The translations under genes and the position numbers were made by a program. Below the pieces are notes generated by a model that worked only from the letters and a program-made list of their open reading frames with translations, had not been told where the DNA came from and ran no database searches. Positions 53,901 through 61,130 of a stretch of 64,000 nt of DNA are shown in pieces. How positions within the stretch are numbered: position 1 is the first letter of the stretch; each line of letters starts with the position of its first letter. Source of the DNA: Dawidia cretensis (GTDB taxonomy: Bacteria > Bacteroidota > Bacteroidia > Cytophagales > Cyclobacteriaceae); contig NZ_JAHESE010000007.1 in NCBI RefSeq assembly GCF_018598175.1, positions 124,001 to 188,000 on the forward strand. The letters run 5' to 3'.

Positions 53901-54248
53901 CGGGACAACGATGGAATACTTTCCGTCGGCGTCTGTCACAGTCCCCCCGGTCGACCCCTCGATGATGACGCTAACACCCGGAAGCCCTGCACCGGTTTCG
54001 TCGTTCACTGTACCGGTAACTTGCCTGCCTTGCGGAATCACCGCATCAGCCTCTTCATTCTTCATCCTTCCAGTTGCCCGGAAGGCCCCATCGCTTGCCG
54101 TTGAAATGCCAACGGTTCGTTGCCCTTCAGCATGTTTATTCTCCCATAGAGAAGCCTCGGTCCCCTTGACTGACGCCGCCTGCGCCGAGGCCAAAGCACA
54201 CCAGGCCAGAGAAAAAAGCAGGTAGATTTTACCCATAGAATTGAACAT
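50967..54248 (-). CDS. SusC/RagA family TonB-dependent outer-membrane transporter
   Basis: SusC-like proteins import bound glycans using the proton-motive force through TonB. The 1093-residue protein has a signal (IYLLFSLAWCALASAQA), a carboxypeptidase-regulatory-like domain (QVTGTVNDETGAGLPGVSVI, GGTVTDADGKYSIVVP), a TonB-box-like LGEVVVMGYSTQ, the plug (LTGKLPGVRI, DPLFVIDGI, SILKDGSAAVYGLRAANGVV) and a long barrel ending in KTYTIGATVKF. An internal start four codons in is possible. It is first in the susC-susD-DUF3823 operon. Confidence 0.96.
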   Translation of the reverse strand: MFNSMGKIYLLFSLAWCALASAQAASVKGTEASLWENKHAEGQRTVGISTASDGAFRATGRMKNEEADAVIPQGRQVTGTVNDETGAGLPGVSVIIEGSTGGTVTDADGKYSIVVPSDESVLLFSFIGYVMQKVTVGAQSAVNVSLEADVTSLGEVVVMGYSTQKRATLTGAVSVIDNKDIVRTKNENVLNALTGKLPGVRIVQKSAAPGAYDTQIDIRGMGDPLFVIDGIVRDKDFFARMSSEEIENVSILKDGSAAVYGLRAANGVVVVTTKKGVANPNGKVDITLNSSTSWQQFLYVPKSVNAVEYMTLKNEQVAQDFGKSYFERATPIYTEDQIEEFRNGTRKSYDWFDEVFKKTTPQTETNLSVNGGGEKMRYYFNLGYNKQMGSYRSNDYYSSRWNMRTNIDAQITERLSARVSLGAIMVDTHQPNGTGWSTYKQTWLARPDAAFYANDNPIFPNGDPQFLPESTNMVTQTNSDYVGENITKDRRFNGTLTLEYEIPGIEGLSAKGVYDYSPSVPDYTTYKRAYTAFRYNADTDTYSPIARNTPSSIQRSVDINYSTNMQLGLHYNHTFASDHNVGSFLIYEERYNAWDGINAYRELFVDSEYLFAGEDKNQQATQRGVGDQASKSLIGSLTYDFRGKYMVDFKFRYDGSSRFPEGNRFGFFPSISAGWRLSEESFIRDNFDFLNNLKIRGSYGEMADDAIAGIYPPAPGYSLNGGEYGWYYGGTLTGGVSAQAIPNENLTWYNAKSYNVGLDFTFLDQKLSGTFDLYKRDLTGILATSSAVIPGTVGASLPQENLNSERNFGYEISLRYTNTFKDINYYIGGQISATKRRRIDWLETPAGNSYDKWRNRTAGRNTDIWWGNESEHQFTNYEQIQNYGIPVGQGTLPGDWALNDWNDDGVVNNLDEHPIASMGRPVFNYGISLGGNWKGLDLALDFQGAWGVYVQYSEVLTEALPFGGQNTLDYFMDRWRPVDPNADYFNPNTQWISGYYPVTGHDGRRTGTNGVQNASYMRLKTAQIGYTLPYAWTSKIKMQNLRLYVSGYNLLTFTGLENIDPERPTSGGTGAQSVEFYNYPVNKTYTIGATVKF

Positions 54249-54654
54249 TTAGGTTTTGGTTATGATTACTGTTACCGTTTGCGACCAATAATTCAATCGT
54301 TGGCGGTAAACCAAACCTAGGCGGGTTCAATTAATTTTCTCTTAAATCCTTATTAATTCGGCTTTTAACCCATTAATGCGATAATTTTTTTCAAAATTTT
54401 CAAAATTGGTGGGGTTGGGGTGATTGGGAAACTGATTCTCGTGGAGAAATTGAGGCTGAGAGATAACTTAATCTCTACTTAAAAAGAGAGGTGCCGCGAT
54501 TTTAAGCGGAGGTTTCCAATCCATCTTGCGTGTTTTCTCAAAACAATTACCCTGGCTGAATTTTCAGAAACTCCTGAAGGGCGATCGAAAAAAGAGTTGA
54601 AAGGAATAATGTGTCGCTGGTTTTATTTGTTTTTCGATTTACATTCGCCCCTCT
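54249..54654. other. 406-base divergent promoter region of the first SusCD locus
   Basis: This AT-rich stretch lies between susC (minus) and the SPOR/OmpA-like gene (plus). On the minus strand a perfect -7 element TAGGTTTG is present at 54319-54312, about 60 bases before susC, but no good TTTG lies at the right distance upstream. No open frame or hairpin of note was seen. A short repeat of TTTTCAAAATT near 54390-54405 is visible. Confidence 0.5.
54312..54319 (-). promoter_or_regulatory. Candidate -7 element for susC
   Basis: TAGGTTTG on the minus strand matches TAnnTTTG at every position. The -33 region is weak, which is common for activator-dependent promoters; a XylR-type regulator gene is nearby. 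Confidence 0.4.
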
Positions 54655-55839
54655 ATGTCTATAGGTCGACCCTCCTCTACCGCGCTGCGGAATCTCCTCA
54701 TCCTGATCGCTTCCGTCACATGCGGCATAGCCCAGGCCCAGAATCAGTCCGAAACCTATTATGTGGTTGTCGGTGGCTTTGCTGTTCAAAAGAATGCCGA
54801 GCGGTTCACGGAGCATGTGCTCGCCAGTAACCATCCGGCGCGATATGCGTTCAATTCCGCCCGCAAGCTTTACTATGTATACGTACAGGTTACCGCCGAT
54901 CCGCAGCGCGCGCGGCAGATAGCCTATCGGTTACGCCTGGAATCCGAGTTCACGGGTACCTGGATCTACCAGGGTTCACTTGAAGGAAACGCGGCTATTG
55001 AGGCCAACGCTCTCGCAGAATATGATACAGAGACAGGCGCCGCCCCTTTGCCTGCTTCCAACGTCATCGCCACAACCCAGTCCGAACCGCCGGCTCCACA
55101 AACGTTGGCAACAGACTCTGCCGCCAATACGGAGGCTACTAAATCTGCCATCGAAACAACACCTGCTACGCCGGCAGGCAAAGAATTTATCTTCCGGCTT
55201 ACGACCGGTGCTGATAACACCGCAGTTTCCGGCCCTGTTTACCTCCTGCAGGAGGCAGGCACGCAGCCACAGCGCATCGCCTCCGATGAGAAAGTTATTA
55301 TACTTCCGCCAACGTCCAGGAAACTGGCAATTGTCTGCCATGTGGTCGGTTACAAGCTTGCCAAACGGATCATACCCTACGACAATCCTGGCGCTGCGGG
55401 AGATGGCGTTATTCCCATCAAGCTTGTGCCCGTAGCCCAGGGTGACTATATAGAGCTCGAGAACGTTAAATTTTTTGATCATACTGCCATCTTCACACCG
55501 GCATCTGAGGACGAGCTTCTCCAGCTTGTAAACCTGATGGGCAATCCCCGCTGTCGGATTCGCCTCAATGGTCACACCCACAGCAACGAACGTGGCGACA
55601 TAACAACACTCGGTACTACTACTACTAACTTTTTTGCGCCAGACCCTGCCACCAATACCACCAACCATGGATCAGGTAAGGAGCTGTCAAGACTTCGCGC
55701 CGAAGCCGTTAAGGCATACCTCGTCAGCAAAGGCATTGACGCCGCACGCATCAGTACCAAAGGCTATGGTGCCCAGTTGGCTGTTTATGAACAGGCTGCT
55801 GCTAACGACCGGATAGAAGTAGAGGTCCTGAAAAACTAA
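54655..55839 (+). CDS. Envelope protein with SPOR-like and OmpA-like domains
   Basis: The 394-residue protein has a signal peptide (LRNLLILIASVTCGIAQAQ), then a SPOR-like segment at about 34-105 (TYYVVVGGFAVQKNAERFTE, YVYVQVTADPQRARQIAYRL), a low-complexity linker (TQSEPPAPQTLATDSAANTE), a small beta domain, and an OmpA-like C-terminus at about 270-394 (ENVKFFDHTAIFTPASEDEL, RIRLNGHTHSN, LSRLRAEAVKAYLVSKGI, RISTKGYGA). Both end domains usually bind peptidoglycan. A threonine- and asparagine-rich insert of about 30 residues splits the OmpA-like fold. It lies between susC and the regulator gene; a link to them is not shown. Confidence 0.78.
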   Translation: MSIGRPSSTALRNLLILIASVTCGIAQAQNQSETYYVVVGGFAVQKNAERFTEHVLASNHPARYAFNSARKLYYVYVQVTADPQRARQIAYRLRLESEFTGTWIYQGSLEGNAAIEANALAEYDTETGAAPLPASNVIATTQSEPPAPQTLATDSAANTEATKSAIETTPATPAGKEFIFRLTTGADNTAVSGPVYLLQEAGTQPQRIASDEKVIILPPTSRKLAIVCHVVGYKLAKRIIPYDNPGAAGDGVIPIKLVPVAQGDYIELENVKFFDHTAIFTPASEDELLQLVNLMGNPRCRIRLNGHTHSNERGDITTLGTTTTNFFAPDPATNTTNHGSGKELSRLRAEAVKAYLVSKGIDAARISTKGYGAQLAVYEQAAANDRIEVEVLKN

Positions 55840-56159
55840 GGAAGTCTTCGATTCTTTCGGATAGCCATGCCGATGTAAGTTAATATAATATTCACACAGC
55901 CATTACGCCCACGACACAGGAAAAATCTTCCTTTATGTTCCGGGGTGGTTCACATCGCATGCTCTTACAGCTGTGGTGCCCACCGCCAGTCTTTCCTTTG
56001 CACTATGCCCACCACAACACCCACTTCCGTCGCGGTGAACGCGAAAAGAACTCCGTTTAAATTAGTATATTTTATAATCCAACCGTTTCGAGCGAAGACA
56101 CACGTTGAATAACATGACATCAGTATTAGGATTTTACCAAACCATTAATAATAATACTT
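55840..56159. other. 320-base gap upstream of the XylR-type regulator gene
   Basis: No gene-like open frame is seen. TATATTTT at 56067-56074 resembles a -7 element without a matching -33 box. The last 60 bases are AT-rich leader. Confidence 0.5.
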
Positions 56160-57338
56160 ATGATCAAGATCATTCTACTATTCGATTTCGGCGAGGAGTA
56201 TGGCAAGAGCCTGCTCCGCGGCATCACCCGCTATTCGAAAGATCACGGTCCCTGGGCCTTTTGTCGTATGCCCGCATACTTCCGTGAGCACCTCGGCATC
56301 GATGGTATACTGCAATGGGCTCGGGAATGGGGGGCGCACGGCATCATCGGTCAGTTCTATCATACCGAAGAAATCCAGAAATTCACCCGGGCGGGAATCC
56401 CCGTGCTGGCCCAGGACTTCAAAGAACGTTTTACGAATATCCCCAACATTACCGGCGACTACCACGAAGCGGGAAGAATGGGTGCTGAGTATTTTCTAAA
56501 AAAAGGATTCAGCCATTTCGCCTTCTATGGCTTCCAGCACATCGTCTGGTCACGTGAGCGTGCCGAGGGTTTTGAAGAGCGTCTACGGCAGGCGGGCCAT
56601 ACGGTGCATTACTATGAGCATAGCGAAGACGCTCCAGCGGATGTATGGTATTATAAACCCTCCGTGCTGATTCAGTGGCTTCGGTCACTGCCCACACCGA
56701 TGGCGCTGATGACCTGCGATGACAACCAAGGGCATCATATTACCGAGGCCGCGCGCCACGCGGGCATACGCATTCCCGAAGACATGGCCGTGCTGGGTGT
56801 GGACAACGACGAGATGGTCTGCAACCTCTCCGACCCTCCCCTTTCGAGCCTCGGCCTCGACACGGAAAAAAGCGGTTACGACGCCGCTCGTGTCATGGAA
56901 CAAATGATCCGTACAGGCACCTGCTCCGGCCCGGACATCATCGTACGGCCGACCCAGATAATTTCCCGGCAATCGACCGACATCTTTGCCAGCCAGGACA
57001 AATATATTGTTAGCGCGCTGAAATATATACACGATAACCTGGACAAAAACCTCAATGTGGAGCAGGTATTAAAGGAAGTGCCATTGTCCCGCCGGTCACT
57101 TGAAAAACGTTTTATCCAGATTACCGGGTATCCCGTCTACGAATATATCTATAATCAGCGTATTGAACGTTTTACGCAAAAGCTACTGGAAACGGACATG
57201 ACCATTTTCGAGATCGCGCTCGATCTGGGACTAAGCGATAGCAAGAACATTGCACGGCAGTTCAAACAAATAAAGGGTGTTACTCCGATGGAGTATCGCA
57301 AAAAATATATGCTGGCAAAACAAGGCGCTACGGCATAG
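56160..57338 (+). CDS. XylR-type AraC-family transcriptional regulator
   Basis: The 392-residue protein combines a LacI-like periplasmic-binding-protein sensor at about residues 1-275 (ILLFDFGEEYGKSLLRGI, VLAQDFKERFTNIPNI, AVLGVDNDEMVCNLSDPPLS) with an AraC-type pair of helix-turn-helix motifs at about 283-385 (NLNVEQVLKEVPLSRRSLEK, EIALDLGLSDSKNIARQFKQ, GVTPMEYRKKYM). This is the layout of E. coli XylR, which activates xylose genes when it binds xylose. It likely senses a pentose or related sugar and controls the nearby SusCD-GH43 locus or the second SusCD locus, neither of which is proven. Confidence 0.9.
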   Translation: MIKIILLFDFGEEYGKSLLRGITRYSKDHGPWAFCRMPAYFREHLGIDGILQWAREWGAHGIIGQFYHTEEIQKFTRAGIPVLAQDFKERFTNIPNITGDYHEAGRMGAEYFLKKGFSHFAFYGFQHIVWSRERAEGFEERLRQAGHTVHYYEHSEDAPADVWYYKPSVLIQWLRSLPTPMALMTCDDNQGHHITEAARHAGIRIPEDMAVLGVDNDEMVCNLSDPPLSSLGLDTEKSGYDAARVMEQMIRTGTCSGPDIIVRPTQIISRQSTDIFASQDKYIVSALKYIHDNLDKNLNVEQVLKEVPLSRRSLEKRFIQITGYPVYEYIYNQRIERFTQKLLETDMTIFEIALDLGLSDSKNIARQFKQIKGVTPMEYRKKYMLAKQGATA

Positions 57339-57374
57339 TGTGTAAATCCGTTCTTTCTTTGAAATGCAGGTTTG

Positions 57375-58223
57375 TTATGGGTGCAGGTCGTTCTTGCGAA
57401 GTATGGTCAGCAACAACGCAGGCTCGTCTGTCTGTACGATGTTCGCGCCGTGCTCGAGCAACGTCTTTAACGCACGCTTCTCGCGGCCTTTACGCAAATC
57501 GTCGTCGAGGTCGCCGAGGGCGTTAATCCACGTGCGGGCAAAACTGTCGCGTATACGCTGCGTAACCTGCTCGGTATAACAGGTAAAGTCGATGTGTACC
57601 ACGGGCGGGTCAAAGACAAGCGCGGAGTCAGTCTCGGCATTGTTGTGCACCCGCGGCATTATCATGAGCTTATCCTCCGCCCGTTGAATACGGCGAAGCA
57701 TGGCATAATCCGAATCGAAGAAAAAGACAATATCCTCTGTGGCCGTTTTTTTAACAATCGCCAGGATTGGCATAATGTTGTCGGTCTTCAGGTCCAGGTC
57801 GACCAGCACATGTCCGGCGGCGGCCTCCAGAGCTTCTTCCAGCGACGGGATTTTGAGCGATGTTCTCCGGCCCTTGTCAACCAGGAAAAACTCCTGCAGC
57901 TGTTTCCAGGTGAGCGCCTCGGCCTCGCCTTTACCCGTGGTGGTACGATCGAGGGTATGATCGTGCAGCAGAAATGGCACACCGTCGCGGGATACCTTCA
58001 CATCGATCTCCACAATGTCCACTCCCACCTGAATGCCTTCCCGGATCGCCGGAATAGAATTTTCAGGGTAACGATTGTGTACCGCCCGGTGGGCGGCCAC
58101 CAATACCGTTGTACCGGTAACATTCCGGAAGTCCTGGCGGATAGCTTCTATGCTTCGCTGGGCGGTGGCATCGGTCCAGTAAAGAAATACGCAACACACC
58201 AACCCTAAAACACGCACGTTCAT
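57375..58223 (-). CDS. Secreted glycerophosphodiester phosphodiesterase
   Basis: GDPD enzymes hydrolyse glycerophosphodiesters to glycerol-3-phosphate and an alcohol, with a divalent metal. The 282-residue protein has a signal peptide (LGLVCCVFLYWTDATAQ). The catalytic blocks are VAAHRAVHNRYPENS, DIVEIDVKVSRDGVPFLLHD (metal-binding Glu/Asp and second His) and HTLDRTTTGKGEA. It follows the PqaA-like gene by 11 bases and is the last gene of the minus-strand operon. Confidence 0.92.
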   Translation of the reverse strand: MNVRVLGLVCCVFLYWTDATAQRSIEAIRQDFRNVTGTTVLVAAHRAVHNRYPENSIPAIREGIQVGVDIVEIDVKVSRDGVPFLLHDHTLDRTTTGKGEAEALTWKQLQEFFLVDKGRRTSLKIPSLEEALEAAAGHVLVDLDLKTDNIMPILAIVKKTATEDIVFFFDSDYAMLRRIQRAEDKLMIMPRVHNNAETDSALVFDPPVVHIDFTCYTEQVTQRIRDSFARTWINALGDLDDDLRKGREKRALKTLLEHGANIVQTDEPALLLTILRKNDLHP

Positions 58224-58234
58224 ATCGCAGCTGT

Positions 58235-59605
58235 TTATTTTAAGAATACTTCGTCGTTATCCGTCACAAACATGCGGGTGCTTTCAGTATATTCACCGCC
58301 TTTGGGATCTTTGTATTTCAAATCCAGGTAAAAGGCCCGGTACCCCTTCTGCGGGTACGGCGTCGTCGTGGTAATGACCGCCGTTTTCTTTTTAAGTCCC
58401 AGCGATTGTCCCTTCCAGGTGTCGTTTCGGAAATCCGTATCGTCTGACGCAGCCGACCAAAGCACGGCGTCCACCAGGGCATCCGGTGTTACCGTTACGC
58501 TCAGGGTCACGCCTTTTTTACCGGGGGTAACATTCCACTGGCAGGCCGTATAGGGCTGATGCGCCAGGGTAATTCCCAGGAATGCGCTGAGGGCCTGAAA
58601 GGCTTGGTTCTTATCGCCCAGGTCGTGCCCCACGTTTGGCACATAGTGTATAAAGTTACGGCCCGGTATGCTGTCGATGTAATGCTTCACAGCGTCGACC
58701 GTCCAGTATTCGTCGTTCGTCCCCATGAAGATCATCTTCGGCATCGTCAGTTTTTTACGGTAAGCATAGGGATCTACCATCGCCGTAATGGCGTCTCCTT
58801 TTTCAGAATGAACCGTTTGCGGAATACCCAGCTTGACATAATCCTGAATCTGCACACTATATTCTTTCAGCATCTTGACCTGGTAATCCAGGTTTACCGG
58901 CATATTGAGCACGTCGATCACCATCGGGGCAATGGCCGCCACCCGTTTGTCGCTGGCGCCGGTCAGCCACGTGGTCCAGCCGCGTTTGGAGGCACCTGTC
59001 ACCACAAACCGGTGTAGATCCCGCTGCAACGTTTTCGTTGAAAACTCCTGGACCGCATCCATGGCGCGCACCACCCCTTTGACCATCGGGAACAACAACG
59101 GCCAGGAGTAGTCGCCATCTTCTTTGAACTGATGCAGCGTATAGGAGATCAGGGCGTCCTCGGTCAGATCGCCCACCAGCGGCTGGTTGGGAGTCTGGCG
59201 CAGGATGGCGACCACCGCGTGGTTTGCGGTCGCCATGTCGCCGAGACTTACCGTCAGCTTATCGTCAGGACCACGCCACTCGGGTTCGCCTTTTTTATTC
59301 CCCCCACCGGTAATAAAAAGCAGCGCCCCGTCGTGACGGCAATCTGCCGGTACTAACACGGAGAGCTGGTGGGTCCACCGATATTCATGCCACTGCTGCG
59401 ATACCAACCGGATGTTATATACCTGGACCGATCCCCGGGTATACGTGTCTTTCACCTCCCACCGGTATGATGTATCGCCGTTACCGAGATACGCCTCCAG
59501 CGCCGCAGCGGCGGTTACGGTGGATTGTGCCGGGAGGCTTTGCGCAAAGAATAAGATCGTCAGCAGCATCAGGACAATGGCGACCAGTACTTTATTTTTC
59601 ATCAT
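58235..59605 (-). CDS. PqaA-family (PhoPQ-activated pathogenicity-related) secreted protein
   Basis: The 456-residue protein has a signal peptide (VLMLLTILFFAQSLPAQ) and the alpha/beta-hydrolase fold of the PhoPQ-activated protein family. The nucleophile elbow is VVTGASKRGWTTWL with Ser near residue 206; the acid is likely Asp in FMGTNDEYWTVDA and the base His in VPNVGHDLGDK. A C-terminal beta domain follows (GKKGVTLSVTVTPDAL). The true substrate of the family is unknown. It sits between a phosphoesterase and a GDPD gene. Confidence 0.88.
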   Translation of the reverse strand: MMKNKVLVAIVLMLLTILFFAQSLPAQSTVTAAAALEAYLGNGDTSYRWEVKDTYTRGSVQVYNIRLVSQQWHEYRWTHQLSVLVPADCRHDGALLFITGGGNKKGEPEWRGPDDKLTVSLGDMATANHAVVAILRQTPNQPLVGDLTEDALISYTLHQFKEDGDYSWPLLFPMVKGVVRAMDAVQEFSTKTLQRDLHRFVVTGASKRGWTTWLTGASDKRVAAIAPMVIDVLNMPVNLDYQVKMLKEYSVQIQDYVKLGIPQTVHSEKGDAITAMVDPYAYRKKLTMPKMIFMGTNDEYWTVDAVKHYIDSIPGRNFIHYVPNVGHDLGDKNQAFQALSAFLGITLAHQPYTACQWNVTPGKKGVTLSVTVTPDALVDAVLWSAASDDTDFRNDTWKGQSLGLKKKTAVITTTTPYPQKGYRAFYLDLKYKDPKGGEYTESTRMFVTDNDEVFLK

Positions 59606-59665
59606 AGCAGTGACATTCGTAATATAAAAGCGTCGTGAAAATAGTACAATTATCCGGAGTGCCGG

Positions 59666-61045
59666 TTACAAGCGTTCGGGGGTATCGGGAATACGGTTTA
59701 CCAATGCGTTGACACCCTTTTTCGATTTTACCAGGTCAAATGCGTCGTACAGCTCGCCCCGGGCCGTATACGATCCGAACGACAACGTATTGCCTTCGAT
59801 GGAAATGATCTGAAACAGTTGTGTATTACGGGCTTTGCGTTGCATCCACGGATCGTTGGACAGCTCATACATCTTGGGGCCGCTAACCGACACAACGTAT
59901 ACCGTACCCGATGTCTTGTCTTTGACGCTATAGCCCGTCGGCACGTTTTTCACCATACCCCTTCCATAGGCATGGTCATGGCCCTGCAGCACGATATCGA
60001 CACGATGTTTATCGAAGATCGGCTTAAAATGGTTACGCAGGTTTTCGTTGTCACGATTGGGCGAGGTCGAAAATACAGGGTAATGAAAAGTAATCGCCGT
60101 CCAGGGGCGCGGGTCGTGCGTTAGCACGGAATCCAGCCATACGGCCTGCTGTTCCCGGTATACAGTCGACTCATCAATTTGCTCGGCGTCGAGCGAGATC
60201 ACCTTCAGATTTTTATAGTTCACGGCATAGCACGTTTCCTCCAGGCCCTTGGGGCCGTTGCGTGGCAAATTGAACTGCCGGCGCCACTGCGGCGATAGCT
60301 GCACGCCTTTTCCATACTCGTGGTTTCCGGGCGTCATCATGCTGGGCACGGTGGCGTGAATATAACTGCCTGCATAAAACCATTCGCCCCACTCCACGTC
60401 GCGATCGAAGCGGTTGATCAGGTCGCCCGCGTGCAGCATGAAGTCCACTTGTGGCACCGTTTTGTAGGCCTCCCGGATAACGCGCGACCACATGGACTTG
60501 AGGTCGTTCTGCGCGTCGCCAAAATAGAGAAAGGAGATCTTGTTGTGCGCAGCGTCGGGCATGCGCACCTGGAACCACTCGCTCCACGCGGCTTCACTCC
60601 CCACGCGGTATACGTATTGCTCACCGGGTGTGAGTTTTTCCAGACGTCCCGAAAAGTAATGCGCGGTGACGATCGGTTCTTCTTCGCGCCGCACCTGGAG
60701 ATACTCGCGTTGCGCCGGCAACCGCATGACCTTGTCGCGGAACTCCGGCCCTGCCGTAGCCACAGCATATTCCACAAAGCCCGCCACCACCGTGGTATCG
60801 GTCCGCCAATTTACGGCCAGGCATGTCTCCGGCATCTCCGAAAGGTTCAGAATGACCCGATCGGGCTCTGGCTTGGGGAATAGCAACGTGCTGGGCAGCG
60901 CAACGGCATGGCCGTGCGTGTGACCATGATGTTCCTCGTTGTAGTCGTAATACTCGGCATCTGCGCCGCGTACGTACATATACCGGACAAAGCCAGCAGA
61001 CACGGTAAAAACCACTGCCAGCGCTACAAACCACTTTTTATGCAT
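59666..61045 (-). CDS. Purple-acid-phosphatase-like metallophosphoesterase
   Basis: The 459-residue protein has an N-terminal signal or anchor (WFVALAVVFTVSAGFV), a His-rich stretch (EEHHGHTHGHA), a fibronectin-like N-domain (ETCLAVNWRTDTTVVAGFVE) and a calcineurin-like metal domain. Metal ligands are visible in YFGDAQNDL, LHAGDLINR, TPGNHEYGKG, ITFHYPVFST and LQGHDHAYGRG. It likely removes phosphate from organic esters in the periplasm or at the surface. The start at 61045 is chosen because the 17 codons upstream run into the hairpin region. It is followed by the PqaA-like gene. Confidence 0.9.
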   Translation of the reverse strand: MHKKWFVALAVVFTVSAGFVRYMYVRGADAEYYDYNEEHHGHTHGHAVALPSTLLFPKPEPDRVILNLSEMPETCLAVNWRTDTTVVAGFVEYAVATAGPEFRDKVMRLPAQREYLQVRREEEPIVTAHYFSGRLEKLTPGEQYVYRVGSEAAWSEWFQVRMPDAAHNKISFLYFGDAQNDLKSMWSRVIREAYKTVPQVDFMLHAGDLINRFDRDVEWGEWFYAGSYIHATVPSMMTPGNHEYGKGVQLSPQWRRQFNLPRNGPKGLEETCYAVNYKNLKVISLDAEQIDESTVYREQQAVWLDSVLTHDPRPWTAITFHYPVFSTSPNRDNENLRNHFKPIFDKHRVDIVLQGHDHAYGRGMVKNVPTGYSVKDKTSGTVYVVSVSGPKMYELSNDPWMQRKARNTQLFQIISIEGNTLSFGSYTARGELYDAFDLVKSKKGVNALVNRIPDTPERL

Positions 61046-61065
61046 GAAAAACAGAATTTGAATCG

Positions 61066-61110
61066 ATGAAATTGTATAAAAAATAGCGGGAGCCATAGCC
61101 CCCGCTATAC
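61066..61110 (-). terminator. Terminator-like hairpin between susD-like and phosphoesterase genes
   Basis: On the minus strand ATAGCGGG (61108-61101) pairs with CCCGCTAT (61090-61083) around a ten-base loop and is followed by TTTTTTATA. It lies between the SusD stop at 61131 and the phosphoesterase start at 61045. Confidence 0.75.
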
Positions 61111-61130
61111 CTACAAACTACTAACAAATG

